NCBI GenBank assembly: GCA_963662175.1
Contig: OY759216.1
Coordinates: 40,627,087-40,691,086 of the forward strand
Source of the DNA: Aradus depressus
Lineage: Eukaryota; Arthropoda; Insecta; Hemiptera; Aradidae
DNA: 64,000 nucleotides
Direction: 5' to 3'
Shown one piece after another: positions 54,700 through 64,000 of the stretch (position 1 is the stretch's first letter; every line of letters starts with the position of its first letter). The notes below the pieces were generated by a model. It was not told the origin of the DNA and made no database searches. It was given only the letters and a program-made list of their open reading frames with translations. A program made the translations under genes and the position numbers.

Positions 54700-54990
54700 G
54701 AGAAGATGAGGAAGACTGGGGTTGTGTATTCCATGTAAGGACATTGGGTCTAGAGCTATGGAGCTCAGCCAACATTAATAGAATACAATTTTTTCAGTCA
54801 AATGTCCTGCTGTAAATTGTCAATGCTCTATTTTATGTCATCAACTCCGCTTCAAGAAATTCAATTCTAATTTGAATGCCCATCCCAATCCAGTCGCTCA
54901 GCGCTTGTCCTCTCAGTCCCATCCAGACAACCCTCTGCGCCGACCATCGATTGTACAAATTGTAGAATAAGAATTAATAATAATAATAAA
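54700..54990 (+). pseudogene. Jockey-like LINE 3' fragment
   Basis: Frames recall GLELWSSA, INRIQFFQSNVLL, IVNALFYV and a Ser/His/Pro-rich tail (NPLRRPS-like), parallel to residues ~115-210 of the 61-kb frame. Stops interrupt it; it ends in a (taa)n tract. Confidence 0.6.
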
Positions 54991-55203
54991 TACATGGTGA
55001 AAATAGTTTCTTAAAACTCTGGTAAAAATGGCGAGAAAAGAAAATATATTCATTAATGTTCATACATTTTCCAGGAAGTATGGTACCTATTTCATATACA
55101 TGCAAGTGTAATTTATGTGAAAAATTATTTTTATTTATTTTTCGCACTTAACTTTCTTGAAGAAAGAAAATTATGTATTTAAATCATAATAACACGTCAG
55201 TTA
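54991..55203. other. Unassigned sequence
   Basis: Nothing recognised. Confidence 0.4.
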
Positions 55204-55275
55204 AAAAAAAAGTCGTCGGTAATCACCGGCCATGTACGACCCCAACACGAATTAATCAATTACGTTTTCGTTCTT
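55204..55275 (+). repeat. TACTTCCCC-family left end, cut short
   Basis: aaagtcgtcggtaatcaccggc, acacgaattaatcaattacg; broken at about 55280 where LTR-like sequence starts. Confidence 0.7.
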
Positions 55276-55279
55276 CCTC

Positions 55280-55465
55280 CTGTGTTATATGGGAGTATCG
55301 ATTGTTATAATTTATTTGTATCGATTGTTTTGGGTATTGATCGTGTAACCAGTCAGAGGAGCACTGGATCTTGTATCTCGTTAATAAAGTTATTTAAACA
55401 GTTTAGACTAAATTGTTTTATTTACTGTAAAGACCATTAAAATTATGGCGACAGAGATGGGATTT
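55280..55465 (+). mobile_element. Possible solo or truncated LTR
   Basis: Starts tgtgttatatgggagt and contains an initiator-like ccagtcagag and an aataaag poly-A signal. Followed by TGGCGACAGAGATGGGA, which looks like a primer-binding site. The expected CA end is not clear and no internal frame follows. Confidence 0.35.
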
Positions 55466-55659
55466 TTTCTGTGAAATAATACAGATAATTTGTTTAGTCT
55501 CACGTACTCCGTTCTTTCAGTTGTGACTCAGACGGGTCAACATATCTGTCCCCAATCATGAAATTTTAAATTGTCTAAATTGTGTTTTAATCAAAATATG
55601 TGATATTTCATTTTACAACCAGTGAAATAAACATTTTCTCACCGCATCATATTATGAAA

Positions 55660-55915
55660 CTTACTGATTTGCAGCCAAATCGGCCAAAGAGTGGGGGGGG
55701 GGGGGGGGGGGGAGAGAGAGAGAGAAATTGCTTAATACAAAAACACTAATAACTCACGACATTGTCTTGACACAAAGTGTAAAATGAGGATTCAGTCGAA
55801 TTGATAATAAAGATAATTTTTGTGTTATCAGAAGTTCAATAAACATGAAATTCCGTTGAAAATTTCTGTTTGATTATATAACTTGGCCTATACTTTCTAA
55901 AGCTGTAAAGAAGCT
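55660..55915 (-). repeat. TACTTCCCC-family repeat with 20-base G run
   Basis: cagccaaatcggccaaagag, G run 55693-55712, gagagagaga, acaaaaacactaataactca, then gaaattccgttgaaaattt. Confidence 0.6.
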
Positions 55916-56357
55916 GCAGAAAAGCTCCCATTTAAAAAATACGAACACTTTTGAACAAATAATTTTGATAATCCGGAATTAATTGTTAGTTGGCCGCAGA
56001 TCCGCTGAGTGCTCCAACTTTTCTTATATAAGACTGCTTTATTATTAAGATGAACTTTTTAACCCCCCACCCCCCAAGATTACAAAACCACCCTTCCGCT
56101 CACCAAGGCTCTACTCCAAATGAAACTCTCCCCTATCCTCTTTCCTACCACATTTATTTTCTCTTTTATCTAAAATGAAATTTATTTCTTAGAAACTCGG
56201 ACTTATATTCCTATTTTAACTTTCGGAATAATCTATTATCGTGTTTGTGGGGTGACTCAGAAAAATAAAAATGAATGAATGAGTTTGTTTATTGGACATA
56301 AAAAAATATCTTATTGAAAGGAGCTCGATATATGTGATTGAAATATATTAAAAGAAT
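55916..56357. other. Unassigned sequence
   Basis: Nothing recognised. Confidence 0.4.
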
Positions 56358-56640
56358 ATGTGATGGGATCGTAACAGGACTTATACCAACCACGCTACTA
56401 CACATTAATTTCTCTCCCCTTTCCACCTCCCAAAATCACTTCATATAGTAAAGTGTTGGAAGTAAAGTGTTGGAGTCATCAGTGTTCTTTGTTTAATTGT
56501 GTAGATTAGTACTGAGAGTGATTTTCTTATATTCACCAGCAACGCCAGTATGATATGATTATGGGAGATGAGAGGGGGAGAAAAGTGTTTTGTAAATGGG
56601 TGGTTGGTATAAGAAAATCCTGTTATGGCCACATCGCATA
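56358..56640. mobile_element. TGTGATGTGG-family MITE
   Basis: Ends tgtgatgggatcgtaacagg and cctgttatggccacatcgca, bordered by TA on both sides; inner accaaccacgct mirrors gggtggttggtataag. Confidence 0.75.
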
Positions 56641-56707
56641 TACATTCTTTTATTATTTATTTGCTTACACTAAATTTTTATCATTTATTTATATTTTTAT
56701 TTCAATT

Positions 56708-56805
56708 CAGGGTAGGGTTATTCAACGAACACTGGACATCGTGCAGGCTCGAGACCATCGCTTAACGTCCCATTCGTAGAATGACGTGCTTAAGTTTATT
56801 TTACT
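56708..56805 (-). mobile_element. SINE-A middle fragment
   Basis: agggtagggttattcaacga, gacatcgtgcaggctcgaga, cgcttaacgtcccattc, gacgtgcttaagtttatttt. Confidence 0.75.
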
Positions 56806-57700
56806 CCCAATTTTGTTTTTCAATATATTTACAACTATTTATATACATACGATATATATGTAACAAGCAAACATGATACATGAATAAATAAAATGTCTGA
56901 TTCAAAATACCGCTCATATTTATGACCTAAACTGATTTTCAACGCAACTGCGACAGCATCAGTGGCACATCCCACCCGTACAGTGTGGAGTCTAAATTTC
57001 ATATTCTAGAAAAAAAATATATCTGCAATTTTTCTTGGTCCAAGAGTCTGCTGACTACCTTATCCTTTGGTAAAAGACTGGCCTAAGGAAAGTGAAGAGG
57101 CATATCCCTGGGAAAGGTAGAAAGGTCTCGGTCTCTTTGATGTAGAAAAGGGCATTGACCCATCTTAGATGGAAAATATGAAGAATATACCTCTGGAATA
57201 TAATATTTAAAAAAATATAAAAAATACCTTTTTTACTGGAATAATATTATTATTATAATAATGTAATAGTTCTGTAATGGCCACATCACATAATAAAAAA
57301 TATAAAAACAAATATATATATTTAATTATTTTTAATTCCTTATATATATTTATTTGTTTTTATAAGGAATTAAATATATTTACAATTTTACACAAAATAT
57401 TATAATGTAAAGTTCATGTTAGAAACCATTAATGTTTCAAATAGCTATATAACTTAAGTTTCAGGAGTTAAAGCTTGTTATCTTATGATGGGAGGTTCAG
57501 GTCAGACTGGATATTCTGATCTGCTAAGTTTTCAGCCCAAGTTTGCATTGAGTTTAGCAAAGTGATGTCTGCCAAAACAGTAGCCTCCTATCTCAATAGG
57601 CAGCTTCTCCCTCACTGACCTTCTCAGGCTGCCCATGGGACTTTCAGCCACCGCTGGAATTATATTGTGCTAACTTTGAAATTACTGACTCAAGTAAGTC
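56806..57700. other. Unassigned; small MITE scrap and a palindrome
   Basis: 57266-57292 matches the right end of the TGTGATGTGG MITE. ttaattccttata / tataaggaattaa form an inverted repeat at about 57332-57372. No gene. Confidence 0.4.
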
Positions 57701-57775
57701 TATCTAAGTATAAGGAAGTATTGTAATCGTGCGATAATCCGAGATTGAGTGTTCAACGAAATTTCACGTTTTGCT
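57700..57775 (-). repeat. TACTTCCCC-family terminal scrap
   Basis: ggaagtattgtaatcgtgcg and gagtgttcaacgaaatttca. Confidence 0.45.
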
Positions 57776-57898
57776 ACGTAGGTACACTTGTACCAGTCTA
57801 AGGCTCTGCTGACAGGCGAAGGGATTCTTAACTTACTTGGCCTGGTCTATCTTTTGTCTGTAAACAGAGAACAGTTCAATTTTGTGTCTAACTCCCGG

Positions 57899-57902
<4 letters not shown>

Positions 57903-57932
<30 letters not shown>
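57903..57932. repeat. (GA)n microsatellite
   Basis: About 13 GA dinucleotides. Confidence 0.9.
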
Positions 57933-57933
<1 letters not shown>

Positions 57934-57969
57934 GAAAGAGAGAACGGTGAAAAAAAAATTTGGTGTATT

Positions 57970-58470
57970 CTACCTCTTTTCTGTTGGGAGCATAGGAAGA
58001 TAGTTACATTCTTCCTTGTTACATTCGTAGACGTATTTATAGTCCGAAGAGTGAATGGAAATGTTTGATTTCACCTTTTCCTAGTTACTGTCCTACATTA
58101 CCTGTAGGGAACATAGGAAGATAGTTAAATTCTTCCTTGTTACATTCGTAGACGTATTTATCGTCAAAAGAGCGAATGGATATGTTCGATTTTACCTCTT
58201 CCTAGTTACGGTCCTACTCTACCTCTTTTCAGTATGGAGGATATGAAGATAGTTAAATTCTTCCTTGTTAAAGTCGTAGACGTTTTTATCGTCAGCACAG
58301 TGAATGACTGAGTTCCGTTTCACCTCTTCCTAGTTACGGTCCTGCTCTACCTCTTTTCTGTAGGGAGGATATGAAGAGGGTTTAATTCTTTCTGGTTACA
58401 GTCGTAGTTTATCTCATATGCAAAGTGATTAAATGATGCTTCATTCCACCTCTTCTTAGTTATGGCACTA
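57970..58470. repeat. ~125-bp tandem repeat, about four copies
   Basis: Units with ggaagatagttaaattcttc, gtagacgtatttatcgtc, cacctcttcctagttacgg; spacing between cttccttgtt landmarks is 121 to 128 bp. Confidence 0.85.
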
Positions 58471-59175
58471 GTCTGTCCCTCTGCAGACTTATTAGATGAT
58501 TTTCATTCAATTCTCTTCTTAGTCTCTCGTCTGTATATTTATTAGATGATTTTCATTCAAGTCTCTTCTTAGTCTCTTGTCTGTATATTGATAAGATGAT
58601 TTTCATTCAATTCTCTTCTTAGTCTCTCGTCTGTATATTGATTAGATGATTTTCATTCCATTATCTTCTTAGTCTTTCGCCTGTATATTGATTAGATGAT
58701 CTTCATTCCATTCTCTTCTTAGTCTCTCGTCTGTATATTGATTAGATGATTTTCATTCAATTCTCTTCTTAGTCTCTCGTCTGTATATTGATTAGATGAT
58801 TTTCATTCAATTCTCTTCTTAGTCCCTCGTCTGTCTATTGATTAGATGATTTTCATTCCATTCTCTTCTTAGTCTCTCGTCTGTATATTGATTAGATGAT
58901 TTTCATTCAATTCTCTTCTTAGTCTCTCGTCTGTATATTGATTAGATGATTTTCATTCCATTATCTTCTTAGTCTCTCACTTTATATTGATTAGATGATT
59001 TTCATTCAATTCTCTTCTTAGTCTCTCGTCTGTATATTGATTAGATGATTTTCATTCAATTCTCTTCTTAGTCTCTCGTCTGTATATTGATTAGATGATT
59101 TTCATTCCATTATCTTTTTAGTCTCTCGCCTGTATATTGATTAGATGATTTTCATTCAATTCTCTTCTTAGTTAC
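58471..59175. repeat. 50-bp tandem repeat, about 14 copies
   Basis: Unit tctctcgtctgtatattgat followed by tagatgattttcattcaatt and ctcttcttag, period 50 throughout the array except for one short unit. The last unit returns to the cttcttagttacggacctagtcta phrase of the 125-bp repeat, so the short array seems to have expanded from within it. Confidence 0.92.
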
Positions 59176-59929
59176 GGACCTAGTCTACTTCATCTACATT
59201 TTCCTTGTTTCGGTCGTCTTGTTAATTATAGTCGCAGTCCCTCCCTCACTTGTTGGAGGATGGTTCTCCCTAGCTCCTCTGTACCAGGAGAGTCGTTGGA
59301 TAAATCTTTCCTAGTTGCACTTAGTTCATCACCCAACTGCAGGGAAAGATCACTCTTCCCAAGATTGACGCTTTCTACTTGCCGAGAGATAATTAATGAC
59401 ATTACTAATTAATCCTGCTCTCCTCTTTTCATTATTTTTCCCCTTTTCCCTCTTTCATCAGTTTATTTTCTCTCAGGCCTCTTCTTAGTCGAGCCTAACC
59501 TCATCCCCTCTCTTTGTTTTAAAAAAGATGAACTCCGCTACGAGTCTCAGCTAACTTTTAATATCACTTAAGTCAAACCAAGACTTTTCTCTCCCATTTC
59601 TCCTCTTATAAAAATTTTATCAATTAATTCGAGAGAGTTATAAATTAATTATTTTGGTTTAATAATGATGGAGATGATTAAACAGTTCTTATAAATTAAG
59701 TGCCCTTTCAAATTATTGATTTTAGTGCTAAAGCTTTGATGTACTCAGTTACAGAGATTAATTCACTTTTCATAAAATACATTTGATGCCTGTATACTAC
59801 GCGTTTACAAAACATCGCCCCAGGAATGTGCATAAATTAGTGATCATTTCGCAAAGGCAACAAGAAAAGATTTAGAAATTCCCACAGAAATTGAAAATTT
59901 TTATATGAGACTTTCCATACACCATTTGA
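59176..59929. other. Unassigned sequence
   Basis: Nothing recognised. Confidence 0.4.
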
Positions 59930-60290
59930 GAAAAACATTTGGAAAATCCAATATCGAGTTTTCAACGAATTTTCACGTTTCAAGATAAGTACCCTGAATA
60001 CGTTTTGACCATTTTCGGTCTGTGTGTATGTGATTAGATATTTGTGAGCACTTTAACGCAGAAACGATTGTAGTTATGAACTTGAAATTTAACATGAAGA
60101 TGTTACATGAGCTAATATAGATCTATTTAGATTTTGGCCGAAATCGGACGAAAGTTGAGGCCAGTTTACTTCGGGCCCTAAGTACATTTTATAAGATACC
60201 GCTTATATTTAAGAACTAATTAAAATCTTTCCAAATAAAAGTTTATAGTTATGGAAAACTAAAAGGCAAATTTTAAAAAGAATATATTTT
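59930..60290 (-). repeat. Old dispersed repeat, inverse of 50.2-50.5 kb
   Basis: acgcagaaacgattgtagtt, tctatttagattttggccg and aaatcggacgaaagttgag mirror 50330-50470. Confidence 0.55.
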
Positions 60291-60748
60291 TTTTTTCAAA
60301 AATCGGACGTAGAGAATAGAGGGTTTAGGGGGAGGCTTAACAAAAAACTCTAATATCTGCCGATATAATGAATGCATCAACACAAAATTGTATATGTGTA
60401 ACCAGAATCCCATAAGGGACAACACACATAAATTTTCAGTCCAATCGGTAAAAATAGAAGGAGGATTAGGGGTGAGGCTCAGTTAAAAAACTCTAATAAC
60501 TGTCGATGTAATGAATGTATCGACACAAAATGTAGTGTGAGGATTTAGGAGCGCCTATATAAGTCAACTATTGAATAATACCGCAAACTGTCGACTGGTT
60601 TTGGAGGAGGAGCGAAAACTAAATCGATTAACTCCTTCTGGGGAAGTACATTGGCGGTGTTTCAGCGATGCGCTAACGTTCAACAGTTGACGTACATTCT
60701 CTAAATGTATTGCTACTAAATTTTCTGTCGATAAATTCATTGCCGAGG
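60291..60748 (-). repeat. TACTTCCCC-family repeat, host of the dimer insertion
   Basis: gggggaggcttaacaaaaaa, actctaataactgtcgatgt, gcaaactgtcgactggtttt, ttctggggaagtacattggc, then a forward-oriented scrap ending ataaattcattgccgaggca, into which the 60763 element inserted. Confidence 0.7.
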
Positions 60749-60799
60749 CATTATAATACCGTTTATTTATATTATTGTCTAATTTCACCAACTATATTT

Positions 60800-60840
60800 A
60801 CATGGGAGTACTTTCGGTATTTCTACCATCCTCAGCCAAA
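60800..60840 (-). ncRNA. Hammerhead-like motif (type 2), left unit
   Basis: Minus strand: TTTGG, CTGAGGA, T, GGTA/TACC, GAA, AGTACT, C, CCATG. The core is as in the 53-kb monomer. Confidence 0.55.
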
Positions 60841-60944
60841 AGCATAAGATATAAGACTAAGTTAATATTACAGAATGTCAGCCTCTCGAGGAACCCATTA
60901 CCCTCCCCTCCTCTGTAATATTAACTTAGTTTTATCTCTTATGC

Positions 60945-60986
60945 TTTTGGCTGAGGATGGTAGAAATTACGAAAGTACTCCCATGT
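60945..60986 (+). ncRNA. Hammerhead-like motif (type 2), right unit, stem II damaged
   Basis: Core CTGAGGA and GAA intact, but the stem II 3' strand is TTAC instead of TACC, so stem II is broken. Confidence 0.45.
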
Positions 60987-61143
60987 AAATATAGTTGGTG
61001 AAATTAGACAATACCATAAATAAACAAGTTTTATTTCTCTCAAGTTCATTTGAATTATTTCACAATATCTCTGCAATAATGTCAGTTTTCATTATAATAC
61101 CGTGTTTTAAATTGATTATTATATAATTATTATCCAATATATA

Positions 61144-61929
61144 TATTTTTTTTTTTTATTTTATTCTATTTGCAATCTATATACAATATATACATAATAA
61201 GCAAATATGTGGTAAAAGAAAAATATAACGTCACTTGATGGGAGAAGCCAGCCAGCGCTGACACTCCCTCGAAAGTTAATTGTCATTATTCACTATCCTC
61301 CGAGAGAAGATCGCGAGGCCACCTCCTGTTCAAGCGGCGGGGAGGATTGTCAGGATGGGAATGAGAGGAAAGGTCTTGTGCGAGAGGATTTGAATGGGAA
61401 GAAAGGTTTCGGTGGAATGATTGGAATCGGGATTTGATTAATTCATTTACAGTGGGAATACTGAGATCTCTGTGTAGGACTTTATTGGTGACATAGAAAG
61501 GAGCATTGACAATTCGTCGGAGGAGTTTGGACTGGAATGCTTGGATACGATTGATGTTGGATTGTTTAGCTGTACCCCAAAGTTCGAGTCCGTAAATCCA
61601 AATTGGACGTATAATGGTCTTGTAAATCGTAAGTTTGTTGTTAGTCGTCAGTTTCGATTTTGGTCCAAGTAGTCGACGTAACAGTCCGTATCTTCGATTC
61701 AGTTCTTGTCGTTTAAGTCGTGTATGTGGGTTCCACGTAAGTCTACTGTCTAGGTAAAACCCGAGATAGCGGACTTGGTTTGAAGAGGGAATGAGGATGT
61801 TGTTAATGATGACGGGAGGACAGGATTGACGGCGTAGGGTAAATGTGACTTGAACACATTTCTGCTCATTTAATTTAATTCTCCAGAGGTTGCACCACCT
61901 CTCTATTTCAGTGAGGTGCTCCTGGAGGA
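61144..61929 (-). mobile_element. 5'-truncated Jockey-type LINE with target duplication
   Basis: Bounded by a 13-bp duplication TATCCAATATATA (61131-61143, 61930-61942). Minus-strand order: truncated reverse-transcriptase frame, ~130-bp 3' UTR, A-rich tail (T run 61146-61158 on plus). Young: the frame is open. Confidence 0.88.
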
Positions 61930-61936
61930 TATCCAA
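61286..61936 (-). CDS. Jockey-type reverse transcriptase, C-terminal part
   Basis: 216 open codons, the C-terminal end of a LINE ORF2. Segments in order: EIERWCNLWRIKLNEQKC (end of the polymerase palm region), VRYLGFYLDSRLTWNPHT (~54-71), IYKTIIRPIWIYGLELWG (~103-120), IQAFQSKLLRRIVNAPFYV (~130-148), then a Ser/His/Pro/Arg-rich tail. Catalytic YXDD lies upstream and is missing, so the fragment cannot act as a polymerase. There is no genuine start: the first two codons come from the duplicated target and the nominal first codon is TTG. Matching decayed copies lie at 7.2, 19.7 and 54.7 kb. A true copy would be several kb long. Confidence 0.85.
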   Translation of the reverse strand: MDILQEHLTEIERWCNLWRIKLNEQKCVQVTFTLRRQSCPPVIINNILIPSSNQVRYLGFYLDSRLTWNPHTRLKRQELNRRYGLLRRLLGPKSKLTTNNKLTIYKTIIRPIWIYGLELWGTAKQSNINRIQAFQSKLLRRIVNAPFYVTNKVLHRDLSIPTVNELIKSRFQSFHRNLSSHSNPLAQDLSSHSHPDNPPRRLNRRWPRDLLSEDSE

Positions 61937-61958
61937 TATATAAATTATAAATTATATA

Positions 61959-62280
61959 TAGGCGTGCTTTACTTCTGACCTCAAGGTCGTGGGTTCGTAA
62001 CCCGACCGAGGCCCTTAGTTTATTTTATCTGGGAGGTAAAATAAACTTAAGCACGCCGTCCCTCGGTTGGGACGTTAAGCAATGGTCCCGAGCCTGTACG
62101 ATGTCAGGTACTCGTTATTAAAGACCCCTTCCCTAGATGAATAAAAATTTAGGGTAGGCAAAATTTAGGACTCCCACAGTAGAGTCGGGCTCATGTCCAC
62201 CAGAGTGACGAGCGCTCTGGTAGTAGGCAATATGACCTCGTTGTTAAAGCCCGGGCATGAGTCATAAAACCTAACCTAAC
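61959..62280 (+). mobile_element. SINE-A, 5'-truncated with target duplication
   Basis: Lacks the first ~30 bp (A box) and begins ggcgtgctttacttctga. B-box-like GGTTCGTAACCC; tail AACCTAAC. The 14-bp duplication TTATAAATTATATA is at 61945-61958 and 62281-62294. Confidence 0.92.
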
Positions 62281-62294
62281 TTATAAATTATATA

Positions 62295-62574
62295 AATATA
62301 TATAATATATAAATATAAATAATATAAGTATACAATTATTACAAATGTCTAATGAAGGAACAGGCTGATTATTAAGGAAGGGAGGAAATCCACACAAAAA
62401 AACTCACTGAACTCCACGAACTACTGCTTGTAAAGGAGATGGGGCAAGCAAACAGATTCCTGGAAAGGCTCATTATGTTTAGGGGTCTCATCACAAAGGA
62501 TTTCAGAAAAAAATATGTTTTTAATTTAGGTATTTCCTGTTTAAAACATTAAAAACAAGGTTGAAATTAGGTTT
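62295..62574. other. Unassigned sequence
   Basis: Nothing recognised. Confidence 0.4.
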
Positions 62575-62703
62575 TATTTACTTCCCCAGTTATACATTAT
62601 GTATTACATATATTTTCCCAAAACACCATAAGACAAATTGTTCAAAAGGAAGAGAAGGGGGGCCGAATTCAAAAACCATAGTAACTTCCGCGTGTATTGA
62701 ATA
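62575..62703 (-). repeat. TACTTCCCC-family repeat, left part
   Basis: tttacttccccagttataca terminus and ggggggccgaattcaaaaac; continues at 63374 after the pogo-like insertion. Confidence 0.6.
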
Positions 62704-62705
62704 TA

Positions 62706-63370
62706 CAGTAGAACCTCTATAAGTCGAACATCAAGGGAGACGCCAAAAAATTCGAGTTATAGAGTTTTTGACTTATGGAGGATTTCGACTAAGGTGGATT
62801 TTGATTCGACTTGTAGAGGTTAATATTAATTCTAACTAATTTTGAGTTAGAGAGGTGAAATAAATAAAAATTCAAGTTACAGAGGTAACAAACATATTTA
62901 TATTTATTATAAATAAACATTATTTCAAAACTTCCTTAAAATAAAAAATACGTAGTATATGTAGGTATTAAAAAAAGTCAGTAATTTTTTTTGCTTTAGT
63001 TAATTGGTAATCCTATTTATTGTATACTCCTAAATTGTTTTCTAAGAAACAATGTATATTGTCGGCAAATTCTTAAAGTCTGTAACTTATTTTTCTTCGA
63101 GCTACAGAGGTAATAAGTTTCAAATTATCTAGTTGTAAAAGTTCTAAAATAAAACGTTGCTATGTTCGAGATACAGAGGTCCAATTTATTTTTTCGAGTT
63201 ATAGAGGGAAAATATGTACCAAAATGGCTTGTAGGGACTCACTGATTATTTCGACTTATAGAGGGTTGAGATTTCGAGTAATGGAGGTTTTGGGGCTTGA
63301 AGGGAAAGGAACAAAACTTTTTTTCGAGTTTTGGAGGTTTTCGACTTATCGAGGTTCGACTTGAAGAGGT
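62706..63370. mobile_element. Pogo/Tc1-like foldback element with internal TIR-motif repeats
   Basis: Left end CAGTAGAACCTCTATAAGTCGAAC after TA; right end gttcgacttgaagaggt before (A)TA. CAGTAGAACCTC-type ends are typical of pogo-like elements. The interior holds at least a dozen variants of ttcgagttatagaggt, mostly in one orientation. The terminal CTACTG of the right end is lost. No transposase. Confidence 0.65.
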
Positions 63371-63373
63371 ATA

Positions 63374-63690
63374 AAAAAAACGATCCTCAACAATTTTCAG
63401 CCGAATTGGCCAAAATTAGTTTCAGAGGGAGAGGGAACACTTAGTTCAATAATTTGCTGTGGGGAAGTACATTGGTTATTCAACTAAAATTTGTTTTTAT
63501 TCATAGAGTGTAATGCAATTATCGACACAAATTCAGTATAAGGATTAGGAGCCCTATGTAAGTCATCTATTGAATATTAGCGCAAACGGACGACTGGTTT
63601 AGAAGGGGGGCGAAAAATGTATTGATTAATTCGTTTTGTGAAAGTACATCGATGATTCACCGACGATTTTTTTTCTACTAAATTCATGGA
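63374..63690 (-). repeat. TACTTCCCC-family repeat, two termini in series
   Basis: ttttcagccgaattggccaa, gctgtggggaagtacattgg, then a second stretch ending ttcgttttgtgaaagtacat with gattcaccgacga. Confidence 0.65.
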
Positions 63691-64000
63691 ATTATTTAGT
63701 TATAATTTATCGATTTAGTAAAAGGACATCAGGTATAATTTCAATATATAATTTATTTCATTTTTTTCTCAAGACGTTTCGACTTATATTGTAATTTTCA
63801 ATTCTAAAAAACATTTTTCACTTAATGTTTTAATTTAATGTTTGTGTGTCTTAAATAAAATACATAATTAAGAAATAATTTAAAAAAAAAAAATTTAATA
63901 TCGATTTTAAATGAAAAAGAGTTAGATGTAGGTTATAACAAGGCTATAGGTTCTATTTACATATAATATTATTTGGTTAGAAAGATGCAAGGTTTTTATC
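63691..64000. other. Unassigned AT-rich end of window
   Basis: No gene or repeat recognised. Confidence 0.4.

Larger units (their letters stand above)
60763..61089. mobile_element. Inverted dimer of the 164-bp hammerhead-like element
   Basis: 327 bp bounded by a 14-bp duplication CATTATAATACCGT (60749-60762, 61090-61103). The left unit (minus) and right unit (plus) are ~100-bp inverted copies meeting near ctctcgag at about 60887. The left unit is shortened at its outer end; the right unit carries the full 3' part up to gcaataatgtcagtttt. Non-coding. Confidence 0.85.

Noticed and set aside
58471..59175. CRISPR array
   Set aside because: Contiguous 50-bp tandem units with no unique spacers, in eukaryotic sequence. 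The same applies to the 34-, 46- and 69-bp arrays.

Overview
This 64 kb window looks like intergenic or heterochromatic DNA from a large, AT-rich, repeat-laden arthropod genome, probably an insect. Evidence: many tRNA-headed SINEs, several ending in AACCT units (the complement of the insect telomere repeat TTAGG); 5'-truncated non-LTR retrotransposons of Jockey-like and RNase H-bearing types; an LTR retrotransposon; a Helitron; Tc1/pogo-like and Transib-like miniature elements; numerous minisatellites. I find no host protein-coding gene, no genuine tRNA or rRNA gene, and no bacterial gene organisation. A lineage such as Hemiptera is only a guess. Nearly all short open frames are chance frames or lie inside repeats.

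Layout. 1-10 kb: repeat fragments, a palindromic element carrying a hammerhead-ribozyme-like core, a SINE, a 34-bp array derived from the SINE tail, and a decayed LTR end with a Lys-tRNA-type primer-binding site. 10-20 kb: two complete SINEs with target duplications, a 69-bp minisatellite open on both strands, and a Transib-like miniature element with RSS-like ends. 20-31 kb: a three-level nest (SINE-like element in LINE in MITE), LINE fragments, more SINEs including a SINE/LINE chimera, and a second hammerhead-like palindrome. 31-38 kb: a tandem duplication with promoter-like motifs, then a young 5-kb LTR retrotransposon with nearly identical LTRs and a lone coiled-coil gag-like ORF. 38-50 kb: minisatellites and degraded SINEs and LINEs. 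50-64 kb: a Helitron in a tandem array, a 164-bp hammerhead-like element, a 50-bp minisatellite block, an inverted dimer of that 164-bp family, a fresh Jockey-type LINE, a SINE, and a pogo-like foldback element.

An abundant ~0.6-0.75 kb family (called the TACTTCCCC family here) recurs throughout. Its two ends carry inverted TACTTCCCCAG motifs, it has a CGGTGAATCACCG palindrome just outside one end, and its interior is made of ~125-bp repeats.

The most unusual signal is a set of small elements carrying a hammerhead-like core (CUGANGA, stem II, GAA, palindromic stem III, NUH). They occur as monomers or head-to-head inverted dimers flanked by 11-14 bp target-site duplications. Stem I and stem II vary together between copies. 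They resemble ribozyme-bearing termini of Penelope-like elements or retrozymes, but no reverse transcriptase of that type is present here. All calls come from reading the sequence by eye; boundaries of old repeats are approximate.
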